NCBI GenBank assembly: GCA_003254885.1
Contig: QANT01006499.1
Span: 1 to 59,783 of the forward strand
Source: Purshia tridentata
Taxonomy: Eukaryota; Streptophyta; Magnoliopsida; Rosales; Rosaceae
DNA length: 59,783 nucleotides
Direction: 5' to 3'
Of the stretch, positions 12,660 through 23,023 are shown piece by piece. Below the pieces are notes generated by a model. It made no database searches and was not told where the DNA came from. It worked only from the letters and a program-made list of their open reading frames with translations. A program made the position numbers and the translations under genes. The first letter of the stretch is position 1. Every line of letters starts with the position of its first letter.

Positions 12660-15180
12660 TAGAGCAACCAAGTTGCGCAAACGTAAAAAAAAAACAAATA
12701 AATCTCACAACAATCAACATCTTATATATATATAGTGGCACATCAATTGCAAACATATTATAACTGGAAAAACAATGACAAACCCACCAAGCTATAGCAC
12801 TTATTAATATCCTAGCTAATAATACGAAACCATATGCATGTCAGTCGTCAGCTGTCACTAATCAGAATGAGTTTAATCCCCTCGATCGACTTGTAGAGAA
12901 GACTTGCCCAATATTAGTCCATGTCATATTTTCATTTAACTTTACGTACTCGATCATGGAACTTTACTCGTCTTTCTAGCATCTTACAATTGCTTTGTCA
13001 AATGATCAAATGATGGTATAGCTACATATATCGATCATGGAATATTATTACATTATATATGAAATTGAATCAATGGAATCAGTAGTGGGACAAATTGTGC
13101 ATGTACATGCAATGACTTCCAATATATACTGCATTTGTGTCTTTTCCATCTTTTTAGTTGAGTGTACTTTGGAAACTTTGATATTTTTTTTTTGGGTTTA
13201 ATTTGGTCATATTTAAGAGAATATTTTTGGTGCCGACACTGCATATATATCATACATGATCCACATTTAATAGTGAAAATTATACTTTACTCCCTAATGT
13301 TATATTCTCAAAATCCATTCAAAAGTCACAACTATGTCTCTATCACATACGGTCAATCTGCACCATAGCACAATATTTATATATGTTCAATATTCCACAA
13401 GGGCCTGATGTTTTGCTTCTTTTTAATACATTATATATTGGAGATCTTAATTAATCTACATTCCAGAGATTAATTGATCAAGAGGATGAGGCACAGGACA
13501 GCTATATTAGTGCCTTGGTCGATCTAGCTAGCTAGCTAGTAATAGCTGTTTCAATGCAAGAAAGAAAGTTAAAAAGAAAAAAAAAAAAGTTGCAGAAAGA
13601 AGAAGGAGAAGGCTTGTTATTTCTTAGTTCTCTATTTTGCTTAATCGTACAAAGCATTACAAGAGGCTTTTTTATGCTATGTTCTGATTACATCACAGCT
13701 GACAACCCTTCAATCATAACACCATCAAACAACTTCAATCTTAGCCCTTGAACTCTATAATACCATCGATCTAACAGCTAGTATTAACCATGCATGCATG
13801 AGCTGACTCATATCTAACTTGTGTTGGCTGGGATCTAACTCTGACTACAATCATCTATTCTTCCAATGGCAAGCAGGAAAGGACACATCATATAGAAGGT
13901 GAAATTGACTTCCATTTAATAAATATATGGGAAGTGATCAGTCACCAACAATTTCAATATCAGTCTGGCTATGATAACGTTTATATACAAAGGCCACTCA
14001 CCATAGTACTTTCCAAGTATATGTGCAACATTCAATAACTTATTGAGCTTTGTGAAATTGCTGTCATGCATTCAGACCAGAAAAAGAAATTGCTGTCATG
14101 CATACAAGTTTGTTGATGACTAATTCACCAAAGAATAGTAATTGACCGACCTGATAGCTAGTTGGTTTTGTGATTTGCTCTGAACCAAAAAGTTGAAGAA
14201 TCAAATTTAGGTATCAACAGAGTAGTTGACAAAATACATATGTCCTTTGTCATAAGAATATTTATATTCGCGTACGCAACATTTTTTATCAACTTTAGGG
14301 TCTTATAATTTGCGTGAAGAAAAGAAGAACAAGCATTATATGGGGTTGACAAAGTCTCAGCATCAACAAAGTTGAAAAGGGTTTTCAATAAATTGTCAAT
14401 GTGGTTTGAATGCAAAATAAATATCCAGCTAGTGTTGTCACAAATGACTACATGCAATTCCAAAGTTAATTTCAACCACGTACACATTTGATGCCTAGCA
14501 AACAAAAAAAAAGGGGGTAAATGATTGCCAGAATCCAAATAGCTTATGATCTCCAAAGCACTTGACAGCTTTGATGGGCTGGGGATTTTTGAGAGTGAGC
14601 CTAATTAAGAACAATGGGCCTAGTATGGGCCCTAGTGTGGTCTTAGTAGTCTTGGATTAATTGAAGCAAACAATTGCTGTGAAATCATGAAGCACAAACC
14701 ACCAAGGAGCAACTTGTGTTCATGGGCCTACAACATTTTGGACAAACCCTGATTAAGCCTGGGTTACCACTCTGAACCACTGAAATACCCACAGGTCCTA
14801 CACCACCACCCTTGCCATGAGGGTTTGTGCAAAAGCCCAAGGAGCCTTTAATTACTCTATATTTTGTTATAAGAATAACGTTTGGGAAATTCTATTTAAA
14901 TCTTATATCCAATCAATATATGCATTAACAAAATGACAATGACACGGGCTAAAAAGCGTGGAGGAGCCCATCAACTCTCTCTCTCGTAGTGCCCACAAGA
15001 AGAGGCTACCTGTCTCGCCGATGCCAAATCAGATGTCTATTGTTTCCATATTATGATATTATTGATGATATTATTGGGGCCTGATTTATATTCTCATTGT
15101 TTTATATTGCAATAAATTATAGGGTGATTTTTTTTAAAGCCCATTTCAAAAAATTTACTGTTTATCCAGCCTAGGCGCTA
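12660..15180. other. Intergenic region, no gene seen
   Basis: AT-rich with scattered stops. The open frame at 14158-14556 (minus) has no recognisable domain, and its composition matches the flanking non-coding DNA. No splice-linked exons were found. Confidence 0.45.
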
Positions 15181-15214
15181 CAGTGAATAACTTTATTTTC
15201 ATTAGAGGATAATT

Positions 15215-15320
15215 ATGCATTGTTATTGTTACATAGTAACAATGAAGTCACTGTTACTGTCGGACACGTTATTGGCAAACAATAACAATGACACATTGTT
15301 ACTGGCAACCAGTAACAACC
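15215..15320. repeat. Cluster of GTTAC/GTAAC hairpins
   Basis: Within about 100 bases the motif TTGTTAC or its complement GTAACAA recurs at least five times. There are two perfect hairpins: ATTGTTAC-ATA-GTAACAAT (15225-15243) and TTGTTACTGG-CAA-CCAGTAACAA (15296-15318). No reading frame is present. Origin unknown; it could be a decayed inverted-repeat transposon end. Confidence 0.6.
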
Positions 15321-15553
15321 ATAGTTTCACTTACATTTTCGATTCTATGTAAAAAAATTGACAGAAGGCCTTACATATTATACCAAACAATAACAATATA
15401 AACTCGAATATTCATAAAGAAAACACATAGTAGCTTGGCTCCCTGCATCTTGAGCACTTGGCTTCACACCATGAACTCTCTTGCAAGCTCACAAGCCAAG
15501 CTTGCTGCCCGCTTGCTCTCTGTTTCTCTTTGGGGTGTGCTCTTCAGTTCACT

Positions 15554-15629
15554 AAAGTGAAGAACCTACACACCACCAAAAAGACAACAAACTGCCTTAG
15601 CCTTCTTATAGCCAAAGTGAAGAACCTAC
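15554..15629. repeat. Direct repeat of a 16-base motif, 60-base period
   Basis: aaagtgaagaacctac occurs at 15554-15569 and again at 15614-15629, identical and 60 bases apart. The block 15430-15675 is less AT-rich than its flanks but encodes nothing recognisable on either strand. Confidence 0.6.
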
Positions 15630-16050
15630 GCACATGCTCCAATGGCATTGTTCATGTGAATTCTGGATCGTAACTTTTATTAGACTATGAAACTACATCC
15701 CATCAATAAGTGAAAATAGCAAAATATATAAATATGTGGATAGATCAGAAAGCATATATGGACAAGATACATAGTTAAATAACAATTAAAAACCCATTTG
15801 AATTTGGAATAACATATGAAGAAGGATATGTGAATGAGAGAAAGATACAATGGGAAGAGAAGGTGCCACCATCGAGTCAACAGAATTATATATGGCAAGC
15901 TTGGGAAAGACGTGATTCACTAACTGCTTCTGGTAGCTTTTCTATTCACAATGAAAAAGGCAAAGAAAAAAAAAACTTCCATTAAAACCAAAAGAAGGAA
16001 AATCTACACTACAAAATAGGAAAGTGAAATAGGTGATGAGTAATGGAGAC

Positions 16051-16155
16051 CTTATCGAAGTGGATGGTGGCTGGATCTGGAAGCTCGTCTAGATCTGGGT
16101 TGTGCTTCATGGAGAGGGCGGCGATCTCAGTGAGTGTGGAGGAGGAAGATGCCAT
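16051..16155 (-). CDS. Orphan first coding exon, unknown protein
   Basis: ATG at 16155 opens 35 codons of protein-like composition (starts MASSSSTLTEIAAL, ends ELPDPATIHFDK). They end exactly at a GT donor (16049-16050), with a GC-richer, CT-rich leader upstream. This looks like the first exon of a conserved gene, but I found no continuing exon in the 900 bases downstream, and I do not recognise the family. It may be a gene fragment left by, or captured with, the transposon sequences on either side (16388-16757 and 17992-19352), or its next exon may be too diverged for me to spot. Confidence 0.35.
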
Positions 16156-16387
16156 AGAAGTCTGATTGGTATGCGAGGCAAAGAGGAAAGAGATGGAGAG
16201 CGGGAGCAATGGAGATCGAGTGAGAGACGGAGTGAGATGGAGAAAACGGGGAATTGGACCGGCAATGTATAAGCTGGGCCTCCTGCAAAATGCAAAAAAG
16301 GGCATGGATCTTAAAAGTAGAGAATGTCTAAAAATGGGTTTTATAATCACTTACTTTAAATTAAAATCTTCATCTATTTTAATCTAA

Positions 16388-16757
16388 AGTCAAAGTACAT
16401 TTTTTGTCCCTCTATTTTAATGAAATTTTCACTTTGCTCTTTGCTCTTTCAATTTTGACAATTTCAGTTCCGTGTACTTTCATTATGTTTGTAATTGGGC
16501 CTAAATAAATTATTAACTTTGTTTATTTGTTAGACATAAATATGACATAGAAGTTCATATGAATGGATATTTTAGATATTTTATGATTAATATAGTTTAA
16601 AAATAATAATTTAAAAAATTAAATAAAATACAATTAAAAAAGATAAAAAATTTAAACCAAATTAACAATTTGGACTTAATTATAAACGTAATCAAAGTAC
16701 ATGATTAAAATTTTCAAAATTTAAAGAACAGGATTAAAGTGGTGTGCATTTGGCCTT
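16388..16757. mobile_element. Long-inverted-repeat (MITE-like) element
   Basis: The left arm (from 'agtcaaagtacat', through 'gtgtactttcattatgtttg' and 'aattgggcc') is mirrored by the complement of the right arm ('gtactttgattacgttt' and 'aattaagtcc'). I estimate roughly 70% identity over about 80-120 bases. The middle is very AT-rich and non-coding. This fits a non-autonomous long-TIR element. It lies about 230 bases upstream of the orphan exon start. Confidence 0.55.
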
Positions 16758-16859
16758 AATCTAACTTATGAATTCACCTTTACTCCCCAAAGATTTAAAC
16801 CTTCACATTTGATTTTAATTTATTTTTATTCAAAAATATTGTAGAGCTCTTTTGGGGCT

Positions 16860-17987
16860 CGCTTGGGAAAATTCTTCGGCCACCTAGAGGCCCATAACCC
16901 GAGACTTAAAGGCTCAACATCAGCCACACCCAAACCCAATAACCCAAGACCCGCCAAACCTTGGCGCCTATTCAACACTCGTACAACGGTACAAGTGTAC
17001 AACCGCTTCCTGCATTCCGAACGACGCCGTCTGTGGCTCCTCCGCTATCATCGTCGGCATCACCGTGCTGCTCTCGCCATCCGTAAGAGTCTTAATTTTT
17101 GTTATTTTAACCTTTCATATTGTTGGATTAAATTATGCCTTGATTTGCTTTAGGGGTTCTTCCCTGCTCTGCACCAAAATAGATAAAAATTATGCTGTGG
17201 ATACTGCTAGGGCTTAGAATTAGGTACTTGTTAGAAAGCACAAAGAAGAAGAAGGAAAAGGGATCGATTAGGGGTTATGGTTTGGTTGCTTAGAAGCCTG
17301 AAAGTGAAAGATCGAATGAGTTTGAACCGGTCGAACCCCTCCATCGGATGGGGCCGAAATCACCGTTAAAGCGGACGCAGGTTTCCTTTTGATAAGAGAA
17401 AATGGGCCCAAAATCATCTAAGTATGAACATGCTACATTCTTTTAACCCAGTTGTAGACTTTTGTGCATATATCAATGATCTTAGGTTCCCTAGTCAGTT
17501 CTAATTTTCTGTACCTTGTTGCATTGTTGTTGTACATTTATGTATGTGCAGCAGTCTTATCCCAGTTAGCAACTTAGTCTTCTACAAATCATAGGCTGTT
17601 TAAGAATATGTTTTTTGTTTGTACAGGCAGACTCTACATGTTCTGTAGTTGTGTTTTTAACCCGCAGTGGACTGGCCTGATTGGGCCATTTACCTGTCTG
17701 CATTATGGTCCAGATTGGTTCATGGAACCTTCTATTTGCAGTAAAACTACCTGTAACTATCTTAGTTGCCAGTCAAACCATAGTATTGTTGAAGTGGTTG
17801 TGGAGTGCTATTAGATGCCATTGAGACAACCTTACTTGAACATGATCTGTCCTATAGGATCGCACCTTTTCAGTACAACTACAAACATTGTGTGTACTAC
17901 TCAAAAATGTGTTTCACAAATATTTTGTTAATTAATTTTCTATCTAATTGCTTTCATTGCTAATTGTTAAACATGGTTTATTTTCAG
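16860..17987 (+). other. Possible non-coding leader exon and intron of the MULE gene
   Basis: A GC-richer block (about 16860-17082) ends at a good donor (ccatcc|gtaaga, GT at 17083-17084). A good acceptor (tttattttcag, AG at 17986-17987) sits four bases before the ATG of the MULE frame at 17992. The sequence therefore supports a roughly 900-base intron in the 5' leader. No start codon in the block gives a frame that joins on. Confidence 0.4.
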
Positions 17988-17991
17988 GAAA

Positions 17992-18720
17992 ATGGCTAAG
18001 TTGACAATTTTAATTAATTATGGTGGGAAGTGGGTTAATTCTTTGTATAAGGGTGGTAAGGCAAAGGCATTAGTTGTTTCTGACAACGTTACTTATGAGG
18101 AAATTCAGGATAGACTATATGGTCGTATTGGGGTAGACCCAAATGAATATGGAATTACAATAAAGGCTGTATATTGTGGAAAGTCTCTTACCTATCCCGT
18201 GGATATAGTAGATAATGATGATGTGTCTGCTTTTATTTGCGAAAGTCTTGCCCGAGACTGGAAAATTCCATTGTGCATTACTATTGAGCGTAGGGTATTT
18301 GCTTCCGAAAGTGGAAGTAATCACTGTACTCAACTTGGTCTGGCAACTCAAGCTACCAAATTTCATTTATTAGATCCCCATGCTGAACTTGAAGAACAAA
18401 ATTCAATTGCATCCAATTCAGGTCCAGTGCCAGTGGACATCAACTCAGGGACTCAAGAAAATTTGGATTGTGGTATTGGATTGTTTCCTGATGTTCTAGA
18501 AAATGATAAGCAGCACGGTAATTTAGAAGTTGATGTGGAACATAACAACCTGCGATGTGTTGATGTGCCTCAGGAAAACCAGCAACTTGATGATGTGCCT
18601 GATGTCAACCTGCAATTTGATAGTGTGCCTCATGACAACTTGCAGTTTGATTATGTGCCTTTCCACAGTGTACTCGATATTCATGTAAACTCACAGAAAA
18701 AATGGTTAATACAATATTGA
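17992..18720 (+). CDS. MULE (MuDR-type) transposase, N-terminal part
   Basis: Encodes 242 residues. The first 100 (MAKLTILINYGGKWVN..., later KAVYCGKSLTYPVDIVDNDD) match the N-terminal module common in plant Mutator-like transposases, which precedes the DNA-binding domain. Residues about 180-229 are five in-frame copies of a 10-residue unit (pattern DxVPxxNLQFD). The frame then runs through A6 at 18697-18702 into WLIQY and a stop. One extra A there would join it without a break to the next frame (18702-19352). This is therefore either a frameshifted relic or a homopolymer sequencing error. A leader intron acceptor lies just upstream. Confidence 0.7.
   Translation: MAKLTILINYGGKWVNSLYKGGKAKALVVSDNVTYEEIQDRLYGRIGVDPNEYGITIKAVYCGKSLTYPVDIVDNDDVSAFICESLARDWKIPLCITIERRVFASESGSNHCTQLGLATQATKFHLLDPHAELEEQNSIASNSGPVPVDINSGTQENLDCGIGLFPDVLENDKQHGNLEVDVEHNNLRCVDVPQENQQLDDVPDVNLQFDSVPHDNLQFDYVPFHSVLDIHVNSQKKWLIQY
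18529..18678 (+). repeat. Five-copy 30-bp coding minisatellite in the MULE gene
   Basis: Units start at 18529, 18559, 18589, 18619 and 18649, each 30 bases and each in frame. The core is GATGTGCCT-(9 variable)-AACCTGCAATTT. Each unit encodes ten residues such as DVPDVNLQFD. The outer copies are the most diverged, as in repeats that expand from the middle. Confidence 0.85.
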
Positions 18721-19352
18721 ATGTGGATGGAGATATAGCACTAGGTTCATTGTATGAGAGCAAGAAGGATTTACAGAAGAAGTTAGGCCTTACAGCAATG
18801 AAAAACAATTTTGAGTTCAGAGTGAAGAAGTCCATGAAAGATCGATTTGAAGTTCGTTGTGTGAATGATAACTGCACATGGCGACTCCGTGCAACCAAGT
18901 TGCAAGACTTTAAGTATTTTGGGGTAAGGATATATAATAGTTGCCACTCTTGTTCATTAGATGCTATTCATCATGATCATCGACAAGCAAGCAGCTCCCT
19001 TATTGGTCAGTATATAAAGTTGAAGTACAAGGGTGTTTCATGCCTATATAAACCAAAAGATATCATTGAGGATTTGCGAAAAGATCTTGGGGTGAATATA
19101 AGTTACGGAAAAGCTTGGAGGGCTAGGGAATGTGCATTAGAAGATGTCATGGGATCACCAAAGGAATCTTCCGCTACACGTCAGTCATGTGGAAGATGCA
19201 AGATGGAAAGAATTCAATCTTGTGGAGAAGAGCAGTCTACAAGGAAGTGTGGGAGATGTGGTGCAACTGGTCATAACCGTCAAACCTGCAAGAACCGTAT
19301 TACTATTCATCTCAATTCTGAAAGTGAGTGTGCTACTAGAACTGAAACATGA
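18702..19352 (+). CDS. MULE transposase, DNA-binding domain fused to zinc knuckle (catalytic domain deleted)
   Basis: Encodes 216 residues, read in the +2 frame relative to the preceding segment. Residues 10-110 match the MuDR-type DNA-binding domain of plant MULEs, with the zinc ligands C53, C58, H82 and C84 visible. The sequence then reaches ALEDVMGSPKES, where intact transposases continue into the DDE catalytic core and SWIM finger. Here it passes directly to a short Cys-rich segment and a CCHC knuckle (C183, C186, H191, C196; CX2CX4HX4C), normally found at the far C-terminus. Some 400 residues are therefore missing, cleanly and in frame, around 19169. This protein could bind DNA but not transpose. 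It may be a non-autonomous relic or a host-adopted DNA-binding gene. Confidence 0.75.
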   Translation: MVNTILNVDGDIALGSLYESKKDLQKKLGLTAMKNNFEFRVKKSMKDRFEVRCVNDNCTWRLRATKLQDFKYFGVRIYNSCHSCSLDAIHHDHRQASSSLIGQYIKLKYKGVSCLYKPKDIIEDLRKDLGVNISYGKAWRARECALEDVMGSPKESSATRQSCGRCKMERIQSCGEEQSTRKCGRCGATGHNRQTCKNRITIHLNSESECATRTET

Positions 19353-19359
19353 AGTTTCT

Positions 19360-21935
19360 TAGTTACTGTAGTAATTTATTATTTTAGAGAAAATGTGTTG
19401 TAATCTTTTTCTAATGCTGTAATCATCCTATGCTTTCATTAAATTTATTTTCATGACACTAATTATATTAATCTTGGAAACATTTTCAAACGAAATGGCT
19501 TTGAGTAATGTACCTGAAACCAATATAGAATAAAAATATGGTTTCAAATACTTGACTCAAAACTCTTTTGAGCCAGCTTGAAAAGGGTTTTTTGTACCCG
19601 AAACCATTCAATATTGTGAAATGGTTTTGAAAAAGACTACTTGAAACAATTTCATCCAAACCAAAATGGTTTCAGTCTCAGCATTTTGATATGTTTCTTC
19701 TTTTCCCTGTTCAATATCATAAATGATATTGAATAGAACTACTCAAAACCCAATCAGTCAGGCATGTTATGATTTTGAGTAGTCTTTTGACATCCTAAAA
19801 ACGTTATTTCAGCTTCATAAACGCCATTTTTTCTGGAAACAACAAAGTGGGCGTATGCTTACCCACAAAAGAAACAGTACACAGATGGGTTATGATGCTT
19901 ACCATGTACCGTGTGAAAAAGATGTAATTTTGGCGTCATGCTCCAGCAGTGGAAGAATGGTTTTGTGGAACAAGGTTTGCTCTCTGGCTTTTCTGGCACT
20001 GGTGAAACAGAGGTAAGGTGGTCTTTTTGTTTTGTTTTTGTTTTTGATTTTTTTTTGTCTCAATAGTATTTTAGTCAATTAAGTCAACCTGATAGAAATA
20101 AATAAAAATGAAAACAAAGAAAGAAACTGTAGGTAGATATAATTAGACAGGCTAATCTAAATCTTCTTAAATTAGGAGAAAATTTAATATTCCATATTTA
20201 AGGAATTTTATAATTTTAGACTTAGGAGTTAGGATGTTATTATGAGCTTTGTTAATTTCATTTTTATATGGTTTAACTTTAGTGTTTAGTTATTATAAGG
20301 CCATTTCCATATTGGTAAGTTTTGAAACAGAGTTTTTATCTTCTGCTGGTTTTGTTAACAATTAGAAGGATTAGTGGGTGGGAGTTCTCTGAAATTTTTG
20401 AACCTTTTTAAAATTATGCTTCTGTAAGATCATGACCTTCAAATGTATTTATATGTTTACAAAACCTGCATGCATATGTATATGCAGACAAGCATAAAAA
20501 GACACGTGCATGGATGCATGCACAGACTTCCTGACAAGGTGACCCAAATGAGAGTTTCAGTGTGAACCACACCCCGAAATAGCAAACCAAGTGAGGCCAT
20601 GTTGTACTTGTACTTATATGGTTATACCGTTAATCCCTTACAATAAATGCAACCTGATTTAGATAACATTGGTCTAATTACTTAAAATATTGTAATCTAA
20701 CACCATTTTGAGAAATATAATGAATTTAATAAGGAAAGGAGATTTAATCAAAAGAAGAAATATGCCAAGACTCAATTTTGCACTTGATGACGTTGATGCC
20801 AACTTAGCTCTTATGCTGCTGGTATGCCCTGCTGCATCCTCCTGCTTGGTGGAGCAGCTGAACCAAAGTGGGCCTGATTAGTCAGCCAATGTTTCCAGGT
20901 CTATGTGTAAACCTGATCCAATTATGGTGACTGTAGAACCAAGCTTTTTCTTACTAATTGATATACTTGGGTGGGTGTTTGGTTGTTTTAGTACCTTGTT
21001 GTGATGTATTTGAATCCCTATTTTGATGTGATTTACTGTGTAAGCTTATGAATGACAAAGATATATATGCATGCTTAGTACATATGTATATATCTAGTTA
21101 CACTGAAACAGGCCATACCTGGTGTTGTTTCTGGCAAAGCAAGGTCATAGGGATAGAGATCTTGATATAGCTCTAATCTTATTATGTCTGCATAAAGTTT
21201 TTTATCATATACCAAACCAAGGTACACATATGAAACAGCTCAAGTTAACATTCCTCTATAGAATGTTATATTAATGGAAATTCACTAAACACACTAAGGG
21301 TGATAATGAGCTGCTGTCAGATATAGCATGCAAATGCTTGCGGAATTGATTTCTTAATCGACTTCTGCTCATAAAGGACACTTGACTGTTGTTGATCCTT
21401 GCATTGCTGGCATCACATTATTAAACCTTGTCAGAGGCATATGAATGAGTAACCAACATGCGCGTTTCTATTCACTATGCATCCACATTTAAGACTTGGT
21501 ATGAGTTACCATCTTAAAGCCATAGGGATTGCTGACTAGTAAAGAAAGAACCATACCTCATTATACAAGTTAATGATATTGAGTGCATGCTTTCATCTAT
21601 GTTTTCTTGTGACTTGCAACTTCCCAAATTACCCTTAACTGATTCAAATGTGTTAGTGACACGTTGTTTCATAACCCTGAAATGGTAGGTGTACTATTTG
21701 TCGTTCTATGACATTTTTTTTGCATGGTGTTGATTTATTTCCTTAGCATTTATGGCTATCCTTGATGCAGATTATTTCCGATAGGATTTCTTTAAAGTTT
21801 CTACTGCACCAAGCTGTTCTAGCAACTTTTTTCCATTTGTGCTTTCTGTGTGCTATTTTCTTAAATGAGTTTTATTAGAAATTGTCGCTTGTATTAATTA
21901 CTCTTAACCACTATGACCTGTAGCTTCCCCCGCAA
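19360..21935. other. Intergenic region upstream of the zinc-finger gene
   Basis: No coding frame of note. A perfect palindrome with 11-base arms and a 2-base spacer lies at 19710-19733, amid several short 'tactcaaaac/ttttgagta' inverted motifs (19460-19790) that could belong to a decayed transposon end. The rest is AT-rich unique sequence, probably promoter for 22057-23001. Confidence 0.4.
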
Positions 21936-21940
21936 ATTGA

Positions 21941-21949
21941 TATAAAAAG
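21941..21949 (+). promoter_or_regulatory. TATA box of the zinc-finger gene
   Basis: TATAAAAAG stands 108 bases before the ATG at 22057, placing the transcription start near 21972 with a leader of about 85 bases. This supports the 22057 start over the TTG-initiated extension. Confidence 0.65.
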
Positions 21950-22056
21950 GGGTAAGAAGCAAGGCACTCTTCCTCATCGCTTATTGTTCTTGCTCCTTCT
22001 TGTTTTATCTCTTCTTGCAAAAATCCCCATTAAGGGTCTCCTTCTTCACTTCAAGA

Positions 22057-23001
22057 ATGAATTTCCTTTTGACCCCTAACAAAGAAAAGGTAGAGAAGAA
22101 TGAGGGTGTCCCGTGCGCCTATTGCAACAAAGTGTTCAGCAATCCCCAGGCTCTAGGGGGCCATCTTAGGACTCATCAAGATGAGATCAAACTGAGGAGG
22201 AGCTCGAATTATCCTGGCCGTTTTCGCAACTCAGTAAGCATTACTAACAATACTCCTCAACCTCTCATTATGCCCCATCCTAGACATTTTTCAGGAGGTT
22301 CTGGGAGCAACCCAAGTACTCTCTTCTGTCAGGTAACTTCTCCGTTGAGGTTTTACTCAAATGAAAATAGCTGGGTTAATCTGAGCAATTTCTCTGGGAA
22401 CAGTATGAGGAATGCTACAACTCAATTTTCTATGCCTCCAGAATTTTCATCTGGCAGTGGTCATGCTGAAATCCAAAATTCTGAACCTTTATCCTCTACA
22501 TCATCTGCTCCATCTAGTAGCATAGTACCCACTAGTGCCCCTTTGGATCCTTCATTCTGTTTGGTCTCAAATGGTGTTTGTCAGTTTAATACTGATCAAT
22601 TTCGATTTTTTAGGGATGGTGTGCCATCCTTTTCTGAAAATGCCATGTCAAACTTTCAGGATTACAACTGTGGTAAGCTTCCGTACCTTGTGAATACTGT
22701 AGCTGATCTTGATCCAGGTATCAGCTCAAATCAGTCACCTAGCCTCAAGGAAACTAATACACATTCCAGTCAATCTTCTAGCCACGGTAAAGGAGGTAAG
22801 AAGCGTTGCTTAGGTGAAGCCGGGGGAAGTGCTGAATTGAAAAGGCCTAAGGTCAACTCTGAGTATACAATGGAAACAGATAAGCCTTCAAAGAAAGAGC
22901 TTCTTCTTTTCAAAGATGTGGAGAACTCCTCTGGGTCAGGAATGTCTTCTAAGGCGGAAGAGGAAGAAAAAACAGATCTAGATCTATCTCTACATCTGTA
23001 G
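22057..23001 (+). CDS. Single C2H2 zinc-finger protein with C-terminal EAR repression motif
   Basis: 314 residues, no intron. One plant-type C2H2 finger lies near the N-terminus: C20-x2-C23-x12-H36-x3-H40, with the plant-specific QALGGH motif at 31-36. This class binds DNA through one finger and is nuclear. The long Ser/Asn-rich middle is likely disordered. A basic cluster (GKGGKKRC, then ELKRPK) could be a nuclear localisation signal. The protein ends in DLDLSLHL, an LxLxL EAR motif that recruits TOPLESS-type corepressors, so it is probably a transcriptional repressor. The ZFP/KNUCKLES-type single-finger family is the best comparison; I cannot name an orthologue. An AATAAA lies at 23305-23310. 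The last 130 bases are duplicated in the 3' flank. Confidence 0.88.
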   Translation: MNFLLTPNKEKVEKNEGVPCAYCNKVFSNPQALGGHLRTHQDEIKLRRSSNYPGRFRNSVSITNNTPQPLIMPHPRHFSGGSGSNPSTLFCQVTSPLRFYSNENSWVNLSNFSGNSMRNATTQFSMPPEFSSGSGHAEIQNSEPLSSTSSAPSSSIVPTSAPLDPSFCLVSNGVCQFNTDQFRFFRDGVPSFSENAMSNFQDYNCGKLPYLVNTVADLDPGISSNQSPSLKETNTHSSQSSSHGKGGKKRCLGEAGGSAELKRPKVNSEYTMETDKPSKKELLLFKDVENSSGSGMSSKAEEEEKTDLDLSLHL

Positions 23002-23023
23002 CTTTTATGCAAACTCCAGATCG

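Noticed and set aside
14158..14556. 132-codon minus-strand frame
   Set aside because: Composition matches surrounding AT-rich non-coding DNA, with no motif and no conserved-looking segment.
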